DNA of 64,000 nt from the NCBI GenBank assembly GCA_002633025.1, contig NMRB01000104.1, forward strand, positions 310,766 to 374,765. The letters run 5' to 3'. The notes below the pieces were generated by a model. It ran no database searches. It was given only the letters and a program-made list of their open reading frames with translations, and was not told the origin of the DNA. The DNA comes from Notospermus geniculatus. Lineage: Eukaryota > Nemertea > Pilidiophora > Heteronemertea > Lineidae. Below, piece after piece: positions 35,103 to 46,665 of this stretch; the stretch's first letter is position 1; each line of letters starts with the position of its first letter. The position numbers and the translations under genes were made by a program.

Positions 35103-35103
35103 N
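35103..35103. other. Single-N contig join, right edge of the duplicate contig
   Basis: The N directly follows GGCCTAGACTTG, the last bases shared with the second copy at 37441-37452. Confidence 0.85.
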
Positions 35104-35844
35104 AATAATTGTTAACAAGTTGTCGTGGGCCATCCTACCACTGTTCCAAATACCAACTGGCATTCCTACAACGAAGTGAGGCCTGGCAGCATTTTCTCGG
35201 AATCCAAACAAGATAAACCTCAAGTGGGAATCTCAATTTTGACAAAGAAATATTTCAATGTAATTGTTTAGTTAGATAACATAGTTGAGAGAGAATCGTT
35301 TCATCGAATCACCAGCAAATCTTGCCTTGTCATGATTGTAAGTTCACAACAGGGCATTACCAACTCGGATAGTTACGCGGTATTTGACATACATATGAAT
35401 AGAGCCGTATTATCTCCACAGAACTCTACACTATTGTTCATGCTATTTTGGGCAAGTAGACATGAAATGACAGTTATTTCTGAGTATTTGACCTGAATCA
35501 GACAAGGAACAAGTAGTTGTCAATGCCATCATTGGATGTCTTCTTTTTGAGGTTTGTTTGTTTTGAAATCGGTCATCCATGACTTAGCACCTGGTATTTT
35601 GGATCGGGCATAACGGTTTTCTGTTGTAAGTAATTTTGCTGTTGCTGGAACCAACGAATTTTCAAAAACGATAATTTCCAGAATATGCTGAAAAGGGCAC
35701 AGATTATTGTTTAGAAACCACCAATTGGCATAGGAAAATTTGATAACAAACCTGACGATATGAACCAGGCTTTAATGCACAGCAACTACTGTGTGCATCC
35801 CCCTCTGGGGATGAGAAAGGTGGAAGGGGGACGGGTGATCAGGT

Positions 35845-36144
35845 ATTTGAGGAGCCTGATAGCCTAGTGGTTATCACGTCCGCTTAGCAAGCGGCAGGTC
35901 CCGGGTTCGAATCCAGCCCGGGCCATATGGGATTTCATTCCCGGCTCTTCACGTCCGTCGCATGGGACAGTAAGCCGTGGTGCCTTGTAGCTTGTACCTT
36001 GTGTCTTTGCAAGGGCAAGTAAAAGACCCCAGCCAAGTGAGGAACATGAGTAGCTTGTGATGGCCTCCTCCGTACTTACCAGGGCCAATAATGCTATAGC
36101 GTCGGCCCTGACGGAAGAATCAAATACAAACAAGCTAGTTACCA
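35845..36144 (+). mobile_element. tRNA-derived SINE (~300 bp) with 7-bp target duplication
   Basis: The head carries a pol III A box, TAGCCTAGTGG (35860-35870), and a B box, GGTTCGAATCC (35904-35914), at tRNA spacing. The anticodon-like loop is TTAGCAA between CCGC and GCGG. The acceptor stem is not closed, so it is a SINE and not a tRNA gene. The ~220-bp body is unrelated to tRNA. ATCAGGT flanks both sides (35838-35844 and 36145-36151) and occurs once in the empty copy. The antisense 93-codon frame is a by-product. Confidence 0.9.
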
Positions 36145-36658
36145 ATCAGGTGACAACGTTATACCTCTAACAAGGGCGTTGGTTGCTGCAGTCATCATGA
36201 CTGTCATGGGAGAAGCATAACTACAAAAAACAACAGGAAGACTAAGCTTTTTTTAGCAAACCAGACTTTTTAAAAACTTCCTGCATGATCATTTCAGGGA
36301 AAGCCTTTACTCGGTATTGGAAACGATGAATGCGGCCTTGATTATCAGTATCATTTCGCGCCAAACATGCACTGACCCAGTTTCCATTGCTATATGTATA
36401 TCATGCCATGATAACACACTCATGATTTGATAGTACCAGTGCCAAGCGAAAGAAGATTTCTTGGAATAGCTTAGGACCTAGGCCTTTATCTTGTGATGAA
36501 GTGAAACAAACTTCAAGTTAGATACAATGTAGCCAGTTTTCGTCAAGTTCTCTGAGATTCTCAGAAATCGACTAGGCTATTCCAGAATCTGATTTCACAA
36601 ATCTGTTCTAATTTCCACAAATAGAAAAAAATCAGGAAGATTAACGTTTAACAAACCA

Positions 36659-36982
36659 GGGGCCGGTTGCACAAAAGTTAAAAATCACTGTTGGCTTATC
36701 TTGGCGTTAAAGCGAATCGACAGCGGATTTTGTTTACATTTGGTTGGTGTTTGTAAACACAAAATTCAGCCAATCCGAATGCACGAAAATTTCTTTGTTG
36801 ACATTCTGGAGAAGTTTGTTTACATTTTTCCCCGAAAATTCGTCCCCTTTCAAATTCTATTTCTAAATCAAATTTTTTCGATTTCGATTCGCTTTAACTT
36901 ATCCCAAACCAAGTTAGGGATTTTAACAGGAAAAGTTAAGTTAACAGACTTTCATCTTTTCAACTTTTGTGCAACCGGCCCC
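36659..36982. mobile_element. GGGGCCGGTTGCAC MITE interrupted by a second MITE
   Basis: It has the same ends as the element at 34506-34642. It is split by a 183-bp insertion with TTAA duplication at 36711-36893. The host element has no coding capacity. Confidence 0.85.
36711..36893. mobile_element. 183-bp MITE, TTAA target duplication (piggyBac-like)
   Basis: The ends AGCGAATCGA and TCGATTCGCT are perfect 10-bp TIRs. TTAA flanks both sides (36707-36710 and 36894-36897), and the uninterrupted copy at 34.5 kb has one TTAA at that point. TTAA-only duplication is the signature of piggyBac transposases. The interior contains GTTTACATTTGG and GTTTACATTTTT but no gene. Confidence 0.9.
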
Positions 36983-38309
36983 AGTATCTGTTTCTTTATT
37001 TAGTTGATAAACTGGCTCGGTGAGATATACGTAGGGAAAAAAAATTCCATTATTTTTCAAAGGAACAATTCTTCTTGACAACCGAAATCAGCTTCAGCAA
37101 TGTCCAGCAGGATCAATCCTAACACCTGACCAATAATTTATCACTGATTGTCGTGACAGGATGTGCCAGTTGAAAAGAGAAAAATGATATGCACACAGGT
37201 CATTTTTTCACAGCAATTCAAATATAGGTGGCACCACTATACAGTGCTAAGGGAGGAACCCAAATCAGTGCTGGCATTAACTGTCCCGCCTTACACCCAC
37301 ACACTAGAAACCATAATATAACATGCCAAGCCTAAATAGAGATCACCCACTGCTAGGCCTGTACAATAGTAAATAGTTGACATTCCATTCCCTCAACTAT
37401 TGGACGAGTGCCATGTAAGAAGGCCGAGATTGTCTAAGTAGGCCTAGACTTGATTGACAATGGGCACATGCACACATCATGATTCTATTGGAATGTCTTG
37501 ACCCATTCTGTTGTGACTTTTTCACCCTTTAATATTTTTCTCAGTCTTCACCACTGCATACCAAGACAACAGCATAAACAATCACTCCGAATTGTTTCTT
37601 TACATCTCTTCTTGAAGATTTGCCCTCAAAGGGTCCAAGGCTTATGTCCCTCCTCAACTTTAGAAAGTAATATCTTTAACTGAAATACAATAAAACCTGC
37701 GTCGACTTCACTGGACCAGATATTTTCGTCCGTTTATATATTTTTCTGTGTTCAGTACTGAGGAGATTAAGGGGAAAGTTCAAAGTCCTTATTCCAATCA
37801 TCAAATCTTCATGCCTAAAACAGCAAACAGTTCTAAATAAAGAAACAAATGCCTTCAAATACTACAACAACCTGTTGCCTAGTACAACCACCTTTGAAAT
37901 TTACCATCAAAGAATTTTAAGAATCACTTAAACTACTTAACTTGAAAAAGTAAATTTATTCTCATGAGTTTTATTGACCCATATTGTGTCCTCGTGTTGG
38001 GAAATGGGCTGTGCTTGGTTTCTCTAGGCCCGCCATGGGAACTGGGTCACCAAGGAGCTATTTGCATATATTTGTCAACAAAGACTTGCCCGCTACTGTT
38101 TGTAAACAAAACATACCATACTTGTAGGTTTAGTCAGTCTGGGCGTAGTTTGGGAGCTGGGTTTGGCTTTGTTTGTTATATACCCATGTTCAAAGAATTT
38201 CAGCAAGGTTATGCCACATTAAAAAAAATGGTCCATGGACCATGTGCTCACTGGGTTGGACATAATAGTCTAATGACAGAGGGAGGTACATATCAGTTAT
38301 GAGCAATCT

Positions 38310-38479
38310 GGGTCAAGTCATTCCCAGAAAAGACTTTGATGATTTTGGGGTTATGCCACCTGGCGGCCATATTGGATGTCCGATCGGGCTGGAACTTCAC
38401 ATGCACATAAAGGTCATCTGCAGGGGACCACATAGCACATTGGAGCGCTTTGGGTCAAGTCATTCCTGAGTTACAGCAC
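38310..38479. repeat. Repeat-like sequence beside the gap
   Basis: GGGTCAAGTCATTCC occurs at 38310 and 38452, with GGCGGCCATATTGGATGTCC between. This looks like a tandemly arranged dispersed repeat that broke the assembly at 38480. The family is not recognised. Confidence 0.4.
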
Positions 38480-38491
38480 NNNNNNNNNNNN
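38480..38491. other. Assembly gap (12 Ns)
   Basis: A run of 12 undetermined bases. True length is unknown. Confidence 0.95.
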
Positions 38492-40199
38492 ACGATCACC
38501 AGCTTTCTTTTTTTATGTGGCCTTAGATGAAATTAATATATTTGGGACCTCGTCTCACCAACAATTTGTCCTATCTGATCAAGAACAGTATACAAAATTG
38601 GCGAGTCTCAGTCTAGGTGAAATCAATTGTGCCCTGGTAACTAGGTGAAACGATGTTTGCAACGTGGGGCAACATACAGAACCTATCTTGTCGAATTATA
38701 GCTGAATCATCTGAGGCAATACCAACACAAACACTTTCCATTTTTCATGAATGAAAGTTAGACACACTATCACATTCGTGTGGACAAGAGGAAGACCTAT
38801 TTTTAGAAACAAGTTGTAAATATTTTGGACGTCTCTAGATACGACTAGCAACCAGGCCTGTGTGATGTCAAACACACACATTTCTTTCCTCTGTAAGACT
38901 TATGATTCTATGTGACGTATATGGGATTGTAACCTTGGTGGAATTACTTGACAACCAACCAACCCACAACCAGTTATAATCTGGAATTCACAAGAAACCA
39001 ATTAAATACCTTTCAACAAGGTTTCCAAGGGAATTATCTGAAGGATTCATATTGCTTACTTCCATATTCCGCATCTGATGGAGATGCTGGTAACTCACTG
39101 CACCTGAAGACCACACATCCAACCATCCTGTAACCATGGTAATTACTAAACAATCAAAGCGACTCATTTCCTGTAAAATAACCATTCAGGATCTGATAAA
39201 TTAAAACTAATCAATATTTCTGTGCTTCGTTGGACAAACACGCTCAGTCAAAGGTACCAAGCTACCACTGTAACTCATGTCCAGGAAATTGACCTGGTAC
39301 AATACATAGGAAGTTGTTGACACAATGATAAGAATGGATATGTTGGTTTTCCATGGTGACAGAACAAAATTCTACAGCAGTAGCAATGTCAGGTTGAAGC
39401 GCACTAGCAACGCTAGTAGAATGTGATTAACCAATCCCGTGTGAGAGAATGAACGCATAAGGTCAATGATTGACCTGATTACTTTTTGATCACTGGACTC
39501 CTGCTGGGTTCGGAATGTATCATCACTAACACCAAACTGGCAACAAAACCCGCCTTTTGTTATGATTGTGGTGCTTGATCAAAGAATCATATACAAATAA
39601 CCCACCTATGGAACTGCTACTCAGATTAATATTTGCTATTTTCATGATACATCAGCGGAAGGCTTCTTCTTGGCATGTTCCCACATTCATTATGGCTGTT
39701 CCCGTGTTTGTACAGCCCCAGAGAAATCAACACATTTGAACGAACTGCCCAGCTATCATGTGCTCCGTAAGTCAGGGATGTTGCAAGGTAATAATTAAAA
39801 GATTATGATGTATAATCAGAAGTAGCAGGTTCTCGTTATCACTGTAGAAAGGAAAGATGACATAAAAACGGACAAGTCACCACGGGAAAATAAACAATAC
39901 CCTGCATAAACGCAACTGAATGCCACCTTTGAGGATACACACCCTGCACATTACCCTGGTCAAAAACTTGGAAAAGCATGACTCAGAGTTCTGTCCAATT
40001 AACAGAAATTTGAAAATCACCATTTTCACCAATTCCACTGTATTCCAGATATTATATAAGGGGAGAACACCATTTGATGGAACAGCCAAAACAAACCTTT
40101 TTGCACTGCGTGACATTCTCCTATCTCGATATAGTAAAACCTATTGAACCTGCCACATCACAGTTTCGCGTGAATAGATCATTGGTATTGTATTTTGTG

Positions 40200-40510
40200 G
40201 GAAAAACGCCCAAACCTATATAATGGTGGTAGGGATATTATTGATGGGACTATTGTCTGCGATTTCTTTTTTAGGCGATTCCCGTGTGTACCAGGTGCAT
40301 TAATCGATATAATGTAAGGGCAGTCTAAATGGGAAAGATGTACTTTTAGAATATATAGGTCTTATCTCTCTTGTATAATCTGGGGTGGCCCACACGCTAG
40401 CGGTCTCTTTTGGCCTTAGTGTGGGTCTCCCCGACCATATAGTTCGTTTTCGTTCGTACCTCTGGTTAATGTATTATTTTTTTGCCAAATGAATTAAATC
40501 AATCCAGTCC
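40200..40510 (+). repeat. Possible LINE or transposon 3' tail
   Basis: The segment ends in an AATTAAATCAATCCAGTCCA-type short tandem tail, after a T-rich run and a GC-richer block (GGGTCTCCCCGACCATATAG). That layout is usual for truncated LINE 3' ends. No reverse transcriptase motif was seen. Confidence 0.25.
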
Positions 40511-41373
40511 AATCTTAGGGCTAGAAACAATGCCAGTTGATGAGTGAGGCCTGTGTAATGTGAATACGTGAACATAGTTTGCTTATTTTACAATAGAGTT
40601 TCCCACAAAATTAGAAACTACTTTCTCACTTTTACCACAATCAGTAACATGAACAAAGGAGACCCATTAATTTGGTAATTTCCACCAGGTCAGGATATCA
40701 ATTAGATCTATATTGAACTTGTGGCGCACGTTTTTTTACAAATTCCATTTGTATTTGATCCAAGAATTTGTAGATAATAAATGATATGACGGGAAAAATT
40801 CAGCGATGATTCTACCTCCTCTGAGATGACTGATGTCCCAACTTGTGGACCATTACAGAAAATTAGATGCCATAAATAGCATTGTTAAATTGTTTTAGTG
40901 TAAATTGGTTAATTTGTGTACGTGCAGGTAGTGCATTTCACTTCATCAACGTTTCTCAAATATTGCAAAAAGTTACATCGCTCTCTCTAGGTCGGGAAAC
41001 AGCCAGACACCAACATTTTGCTATTTATATGCAAATTAGCCAATTATTATGCTATTCATCAGCTGTAATATACTGATACCAAATATCAGATATGTCAATA
41101 TCACCTGGCATGGAGGGATTAGGGCAGTAGGCATTGATGAACACCTGACCATATGACCACTGGTTCAAATGAGGTGAAAAGAGATACAAGTACCAACAAG
41201 GCCGTTAGAATTACCAAGACCTTTCACCCTAGGGTCGATGTTTTAGAAAGCCTACAATACGCACATTTTATATATTAATATCAGATCTGTTTAGTTTCAT
41301 AAGACTTATTTCTAGACATTTCGAATTGATGCAGGAGACCAGAGGAGCAGGTGCTTATATAATCACGGATTCT

Positions 41374-41560
41374 AGGACATTTACCCCCGGACACTACCCC
41401 CCGGACACTTTTACCCTGGACATTCAAACCTGGACACTTACCCCCCAGACATTTACCCCCTAGGACACTTACCCCCAGGACTTTTACCCAGTGTCCGGGG
41501 GGGGGTGAATGTCCATAGGGTAAGTGTCTGGGGGGTAAATGTCCGGGGGGTAAATGTCCT
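41374..41560. mobile_element. Fold-back minisatellite, AGGACATTTACCCCC ends
   Basis: The left half repeats GGACA(C/T)TTACCCCC about seven times. The right half carries the inverse GGGGGGTAAATGTCC about four times, so the 187-bp unit folds on itself. The ends AGGACATTTACCCCC and GGGGGGTAAATGTCCT are inverse. The 199-codon minus frame (41281-41880) runs through it and owes its length to the lack of stops in this repeat. Confidence 0.8.
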
Positions 41561-41804
41561 GATACCATAATCACGATCTGCACGCCTATAGTTAGCGAAA
41601 TTGACTTCTTTGGGTTTAATTGGAGAGGAAGCTGAACGGATGCATGACGGAATGTACGACCGAGAGGATCGTGGATAAAGGGGCTATTTTGGCATTTCAT
41701 TGTCAATTTCATATAATTTCTCATGTTCCCAGAGCCCAACTTGCAGAGTACAGGTTGTAAAGGGAGGGCAATGATGTTATAAGTCGATCTTTTCCTTTTT
41801 TCAG

Positions 41805-41915
41805 GCACAGGCACTACCAGAGAACCATGCCAAGTGGGTAGGCCAGTATAAAGTGCTGAAATGTTGCAATGGGGACACAACGTTTGTTGGTGGCAAAAGT
41901 GGACATAGATATTAA
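41805..41915 (+). CDS. Possible terminal exon, unknown protein
   Basis: A strong 3' splice site (ATCTTTTCCTTTTTTCAG) precedes 36 sense codons and TAA. The peptide begins AQALPENHAKWVGQYKVLKC and ends GGKSGHRY. Only this frame is open after the acceptor, and the composition is protein-like. I do not recognise the family. The antisense 199-codon frame overlaps it and is judged spurious. Confidence 0.33.
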   Translation, partial: AQALPENHAKWVGQYKVLKCCNGDTTFVGGKSGHRY

Positions 41916-44457
41916 TATCTGAAGACGAATATCACAAACATCATTCATTGACAGCAACGAGGGAGCATAAAAAGTTGTTTACGCCACGAACATCATGATA
42001 ATTTCATATTAATAAATTTCTGTTGGCGACAAGTTATGAATACATGCATAACTAGCAAATGATGACTTTCATTCATCATTATCCAACAGTGCAGAGTTGG
42101 CAGCAACATGTGGGACGACAATACCGACCCAGACTGTCTAGAAATTAGCGTACTGAATGGAAGCGGGGGCTGACGTGCTGGCAATAGCAATGCCTAATAT
42201 CTGATCTGCATCCAGGGGCAGAAGTTTAGAAGTATTGGTCGACATTATTCAAAGCTTTTATTTCAGATTTTTCTCCTGATCCAAAAAAACATGCATGCAT
42301 GAATAAGGGGAAACAGCAAGGCATGGTGTGTGCTGTGGTCAAAACGACGTTTCATTTGCCCAATTAAATGAGATGAGCAATTTTTACATTGAAGGGAGAT
42401 TTCCCATGCATCATTGCAATGTCTGCATTCGTTATAATTTCCCTAATTATTGCTAAATGTCGCATAGGACAAAAGGTCTTAGAAGTAGGCATAAGTGAGA
42501 CCGTAATGACGTGAATAACCCGTTTTAACACTGTGCCAGCTACCACACTCCCCTCACCATGATAATGATATGCCATTATATTCTCACCAGTGTAAGGGTA
42601 TCAACTCAGTATGGCGGAATGCCAATTGCTGTGACCTGAAATGTACCCATTCACGTATAGGGCAACATCAGGTCAATAATCCATAACTCTTCTGATTGTG
42701 TCCAGCTTGGAATCGTAGAGTACATTCGACATACATTGTAGCAGCGAGATCAATAAAGTATTTTTAACACGCAGGGTCATATTCATTTCATATTATTTGA
42801 GTCGATGGAGTTGGGGTTGGGGTAGGTACAGGCGATTTATTCAGTTAAAAATAGATGAAGTTGATTAATTTTTACCATGTGAACTTTACATTTCGCATTG
42901 TATTCAAGCTTTCAGCATTTATTCTGTGGGCAGGGAATTAGATTTTGAAAATCAAGCTCAATATTTCAACATTCAACATATACCAAATGTGTCAACTCTA
43001 CACGCACTGCTAACAATTTTATCACGAGACATTTTTGTGGGTGGGAGATTGATACTAGGAAGTCAATAGCTGCTCTGAGGATGATAATTCGTCTGTGAAA
43101 GCTGAATTGATAGAATGAGTTTTGTTAAAATTCTTCAGATACGGATATAAAAAGTCATCTTTGAATGAGCATGGAATCTTCCAACACTAATGCATGACTT
43201 CAGAAGGCCATTCTATCTCACAGAATTCAATATTTTGATTGCATTTGAAATTTATTAATCTGATTGGCTATATCATCTCAGTTCCGATCAATACAACAAA
43301 CGGATGGTTTTTAATTGCAATGTCTCTTGTGCATGTAAAATGAGCTTGTACAGATCATCACAGAATATCATCCAGTGCCAAGGGATGGTTTGGCAAGAAG
43401 ACAAAATCAGTATTCTATTGGGAAACTCGTGCAGTATATCTTTTATTTTGGATAATATTATGAAAAGAACTAGCCAAGTATAGGAAAATGATCGCACTTA
43501 GAGACAAGTTTCTCAAAAGATACATCTGAGGTGAAGGGATGGTTATAAAATAAGCTATTATATATTTTTGGAAAATTCAAATCGTACAAAGAAGATGGAA
43601 GGAATAAGGGGTCTGATACATGTACATAGCATCCTTCACACACAAAGCGGCAATACAATCACCAACGGATTAGTACCATTTGGAACAGCTGATGGCGTAC
43701 AGGCCTACACTTATATCTATACACATATCTGAAAGGGGGTAGTTATTCTATGCGCAGGTGACAAAACCACTTGTTGACTCCACAGGATTTATTCAGCTGT
43801 GCTCAGCTAGATATGTGGGAAGTAGGATGATTCTTCTGATAGTGTATATTAGGCCAGTTGCAAACACTTAGAGGTGGAAATAATCGGAAGTTATGAAAGC
43901 AGGCATGTGTTAACGTAAACTTTCGTGGTTAAACCAAAACTATAGAATGAAAGATACACATCAGTTTTTCTTCCATCAGGCATACAATGAGATGACATTG
44001 AATCATATAAGGTACATTTTTCATATTTCTCTTATACTTTTTTGCTCTGGGTCATCATGCTTGAAGTCAATTCCCTCATAAATTGTTTGTGCATCACAAA
44101 ATGGAAGATGCAAACCAAGGTTTAATTTTGATATGTGTCACATCAAACTGATGCTGACATGACGTGGGTTACAGCCACCACTGAAGTTCTAACACCTCCC
44201 CGACCCCCAGTATCATCTTTTGATGCACACCTGCCACGATCAAAGTGCATCCATTTATTCCAAATTTCATTAGATAGAATATTCGTTAGAGGATGGTGGT
44301 GGATGTGTGTAATGATTTTTTTCCATTCAGCTGCACGAATAATTATATGATTGTCATTTTACTAGTGCTGCCTCTACGTTTATCACATGGAACCAAAATG
44401 CCACATTGGCCATGGCTGCCAAGAGTTCCTAGACAGCGAAAGCATGGAGAGGCCCAC
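41916..44457. other. Gene-free stretch (~2.5 kb)
   Basis: Strongly AT-rich, with no supported feature. The word GGGTTGGGGTAGG near 42815 is not a repeat. Confidence 0.4.
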
Positions 44458-44512
44458 AACCCTTTAACCGCCATTAGGACTGATCAGAAAATAATTCAGC
44501 GGTTAAAGGGTT
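44458..44512. repeat. Short hairpin AACCCTTTAACCGC / GCGGTTAAAGGGTT
   Basis: The 14-bp arms are perfect inverses about 26 bp apart. It could be a tiny MITE relic or a chance palindrome. No target duplication was defined. Confidence 0.5.
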
Positions 44513-44584
44513 AAATTATTCTTAATTGTTGCACGATCTCGGTGAGTAAGCTGTAAACTCATGGAGAAAGGAATGAGAATTGTG

Positions 44585-44665
44585 AAAAAGCACCAACCAA
44601 GCGGGGTTCGAACTCTCACAAAAGGCAACAAGTATGACCAAGTGAATAAACTGGATGCGACTGCC
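44585..44665 (-). repeat. tRNA-like SINE remnant
   Basis: On the minus strand AGTTCGAACCCC is a near-perfect B box. TATTCACTTGG about 34 bp upstream is a degenerate A box. The rest does not fold as a tRNA. The overlapping 87-codon frame is a by-product. Confidence 0.4.
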
Positions 44666-46559
44666 AGTTGCAGTCAAAAACCTTGTTGGGATCCAACCAC
44701 TTCCACATGCAGCAACTTGTGACAATAGGAGAGGGCCTTTAAACAGTGTATTAAAGTCAAAACATTGCCTATAGTACGATATCAACGTGATGAACTGTCA
44801 GGATGATAAAACAGATCTTTCAAGAAAGTTCTAAAATTTACACCTCGTGAGCATCTAACACCTTCAAGACCAACGGGCGGGCGTGATTTAAAACATCACA
44901 AGATTATAAGTGTGTGAAAGTAAGCCTGTTTTTATCTTGACCCCAAATGGAATGACGTCAATGCTAGTAATTAAACTGTTGCATAATTTCAAAAGTCCAG
45001 AGAGTTTCTGATGTGAGAAACGAAGGGGCTGAAAATGTAGATCACTGAAACACAGACAGAGCCTCATTAACTTTGGCACCGACAAATCATAAACTGCATT
45101 ATGGTATAGTCAAACCAAAGGCCCTTGTTGATGTCATACCAACAATGCTGCGATAATCAAGTACAAAATCATTCATGAATTGACTGCAGAATTGAACGAT
45201 TATCATGCCATGACAATCACATGCACATATTACTGGCCATACATTGAATAATTAGCGATTATAGTGTCTATGGGAAGGATGACCGACTGTAGTTCTCTCA
45301 ATGATTGTTTCATTTGGTGAATCATACTGTCTCTCCCAAAGCAAGAGTACGTACATGTACATGTATAGTTTTGTTATGGGAATGACTTGCCTCATATCCT
45401 TGGTGTGGTAGCCTGGAAGGCAGATGAAATTCTGACAATTCTGCAGACCTTCATTATATTCCTTTGCCAATTCCTTCAACTAAGTGTTACTGCACCTCTT
45501 TCCTTGAGGGCAACTTTTCGTCATATGCAGGCCAGAAAAAAATTGATTTTGGCCTCACAACCAGACAGATATAAACCAATTGAGTAATGAGCAGTTATGA
45601 ACAATTATCACATCTCCATGATTTGATACTCTGGATGACAGAGACCCGGTCCCACAATACTGCAACTTACCAGGCACCAGATTATTGGCGAAAATGTGCT
45701 GAATGACAAAATGGCGAAAATGCACCAATGACAAAATTGTGACCTAGTCAGACAGCACAACCCCTTCTTTTCAGCTGAAACACTGAAAAAAGAGCTTTTA
45801 ACACAAACCAAACTGAATACTGTATATATATACCTTATGATACTCCTCAGATAGGCATACTTATATCTTTCACAGGTGATAAGGAATATGATTCTTTCAA
45901 GCATTTTTTTATCCTTTTCACTGTCTAGCCGATGGAAAGGTGACCGACCATTAGAGATGACTATTTCAGATGTTTAGCAGCGTTGTCTGCTATCAGCAAC
46001 TTCTGCCATACTGCTTCAATGTGTTACCTTAATCAGGCTGCTGGTGCCTTCAGAGGGGCAAAATTTCATTTGTTCATGTGTTCATTTTGGCGCAATTTAC
46101 CATGATAAACCTGCTGTGTATACCAGATTAGGTTCTAATAAATACATGTAATGAAAAATACCAGACGACGAGGTGAGTGATCTCATTTAAACCTTTCACA
46201 AATGAACATTATATTATTAATAATAATTACACACAAATATGTTTGTCATAACATTTCAAGTCAGAATGTGGGAACATCAAAACTGGAACCTGTCTGTCAA
46301 GGTCTGCCTGACTTTTTCACTAACGTAGTTTGTCCGAATAGTCTGAAAGTTTAATTGGTATTGGTTCATTGGGTGAGCACCAACACGGAACAGTAAGTCC
46401 AGTGGTAAATGACTAGCTGGGGATTTCACACACTAACGCTGGACGCTAGTAGAACTGGGATCACAGGAAGTGCAGAAATGTCAGTATCGAGATGTTGTGA
46501 CATTCTCATGTGAAACAACATAAAACTCATTGGCGAGAAAGGGTATGGATCACGGCCAA
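44666..46559. other. Gene-free stretch
   Basis: Nothing supported. ATGTACATGTAT occurs near 45354, and an interrupted TGACAAAATGGCGAAAATG repeat lies near 45690. Confidence 0.35.
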
Positions 46560-46665
46560 GTCTGAACATGGGATGATAAGGGCAGGACAGAGTTGAAATC
46601 CGTAGTAAAGACCGATGCTCAACCACTGCAGCACCAGTGCCTTGCTCTCCACAGCTCAATGACCT
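46560..46665 (-). repeat. Possible tRNA-like SINE remnant
   Basis: On the minus strand TGCTGCAGTGGTTGAGC resembles an A-box region and GGATTTCAACTC a degenerate B box, at roughly tRNA spacing. The support is weaker than for 44585. Confidence 0.3.

Larger units (their letters stand above)
35468..37452. repeat. Copy 2 of the duplicated locus, carrying two extra insertions
   Basis: It is collinear with 33619-35102. The ~500-bp extra length is accounted for by the SINE plus its 7-bp duplication (about 307 bp), the TTAA element plus its 4-bp duplication (about 187 bp) and a few small indels. Confidence 0.9.
37453..41373. other. Gene-free stretch with one sequence gap
   Basis: No exon could be supported. 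It contains the 12-N gap at 38480, repeat-like sequence before it, and a possible LINE 3' tail near 40.2-40.5 kb. Confidence 0.4.

Noticed and set aside
35851-35925. A functional tRNA-Ala-like gene
   Set aside because: A and B boxes and an AGC anticodon-like triplet are present. However, the acceptor stem does not pair, the anticodon stem has a mismatch, and the unit continues as a 300-bp SINE with a target duplication.
36701-37003. 100-codon plus frame
   Set aside because: It is composed of the interiors of the two nested MITEs and is absent from the uninterrupted copy.
41281-41880. 199-codon minus-strand frame, the longest in the window
   Set aside because: Its length comes from running through the stop-free fold-back minisatellite at 41374-41560. 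The rest has no recognisable domain and overlaps a better plus-strand exon candidate.
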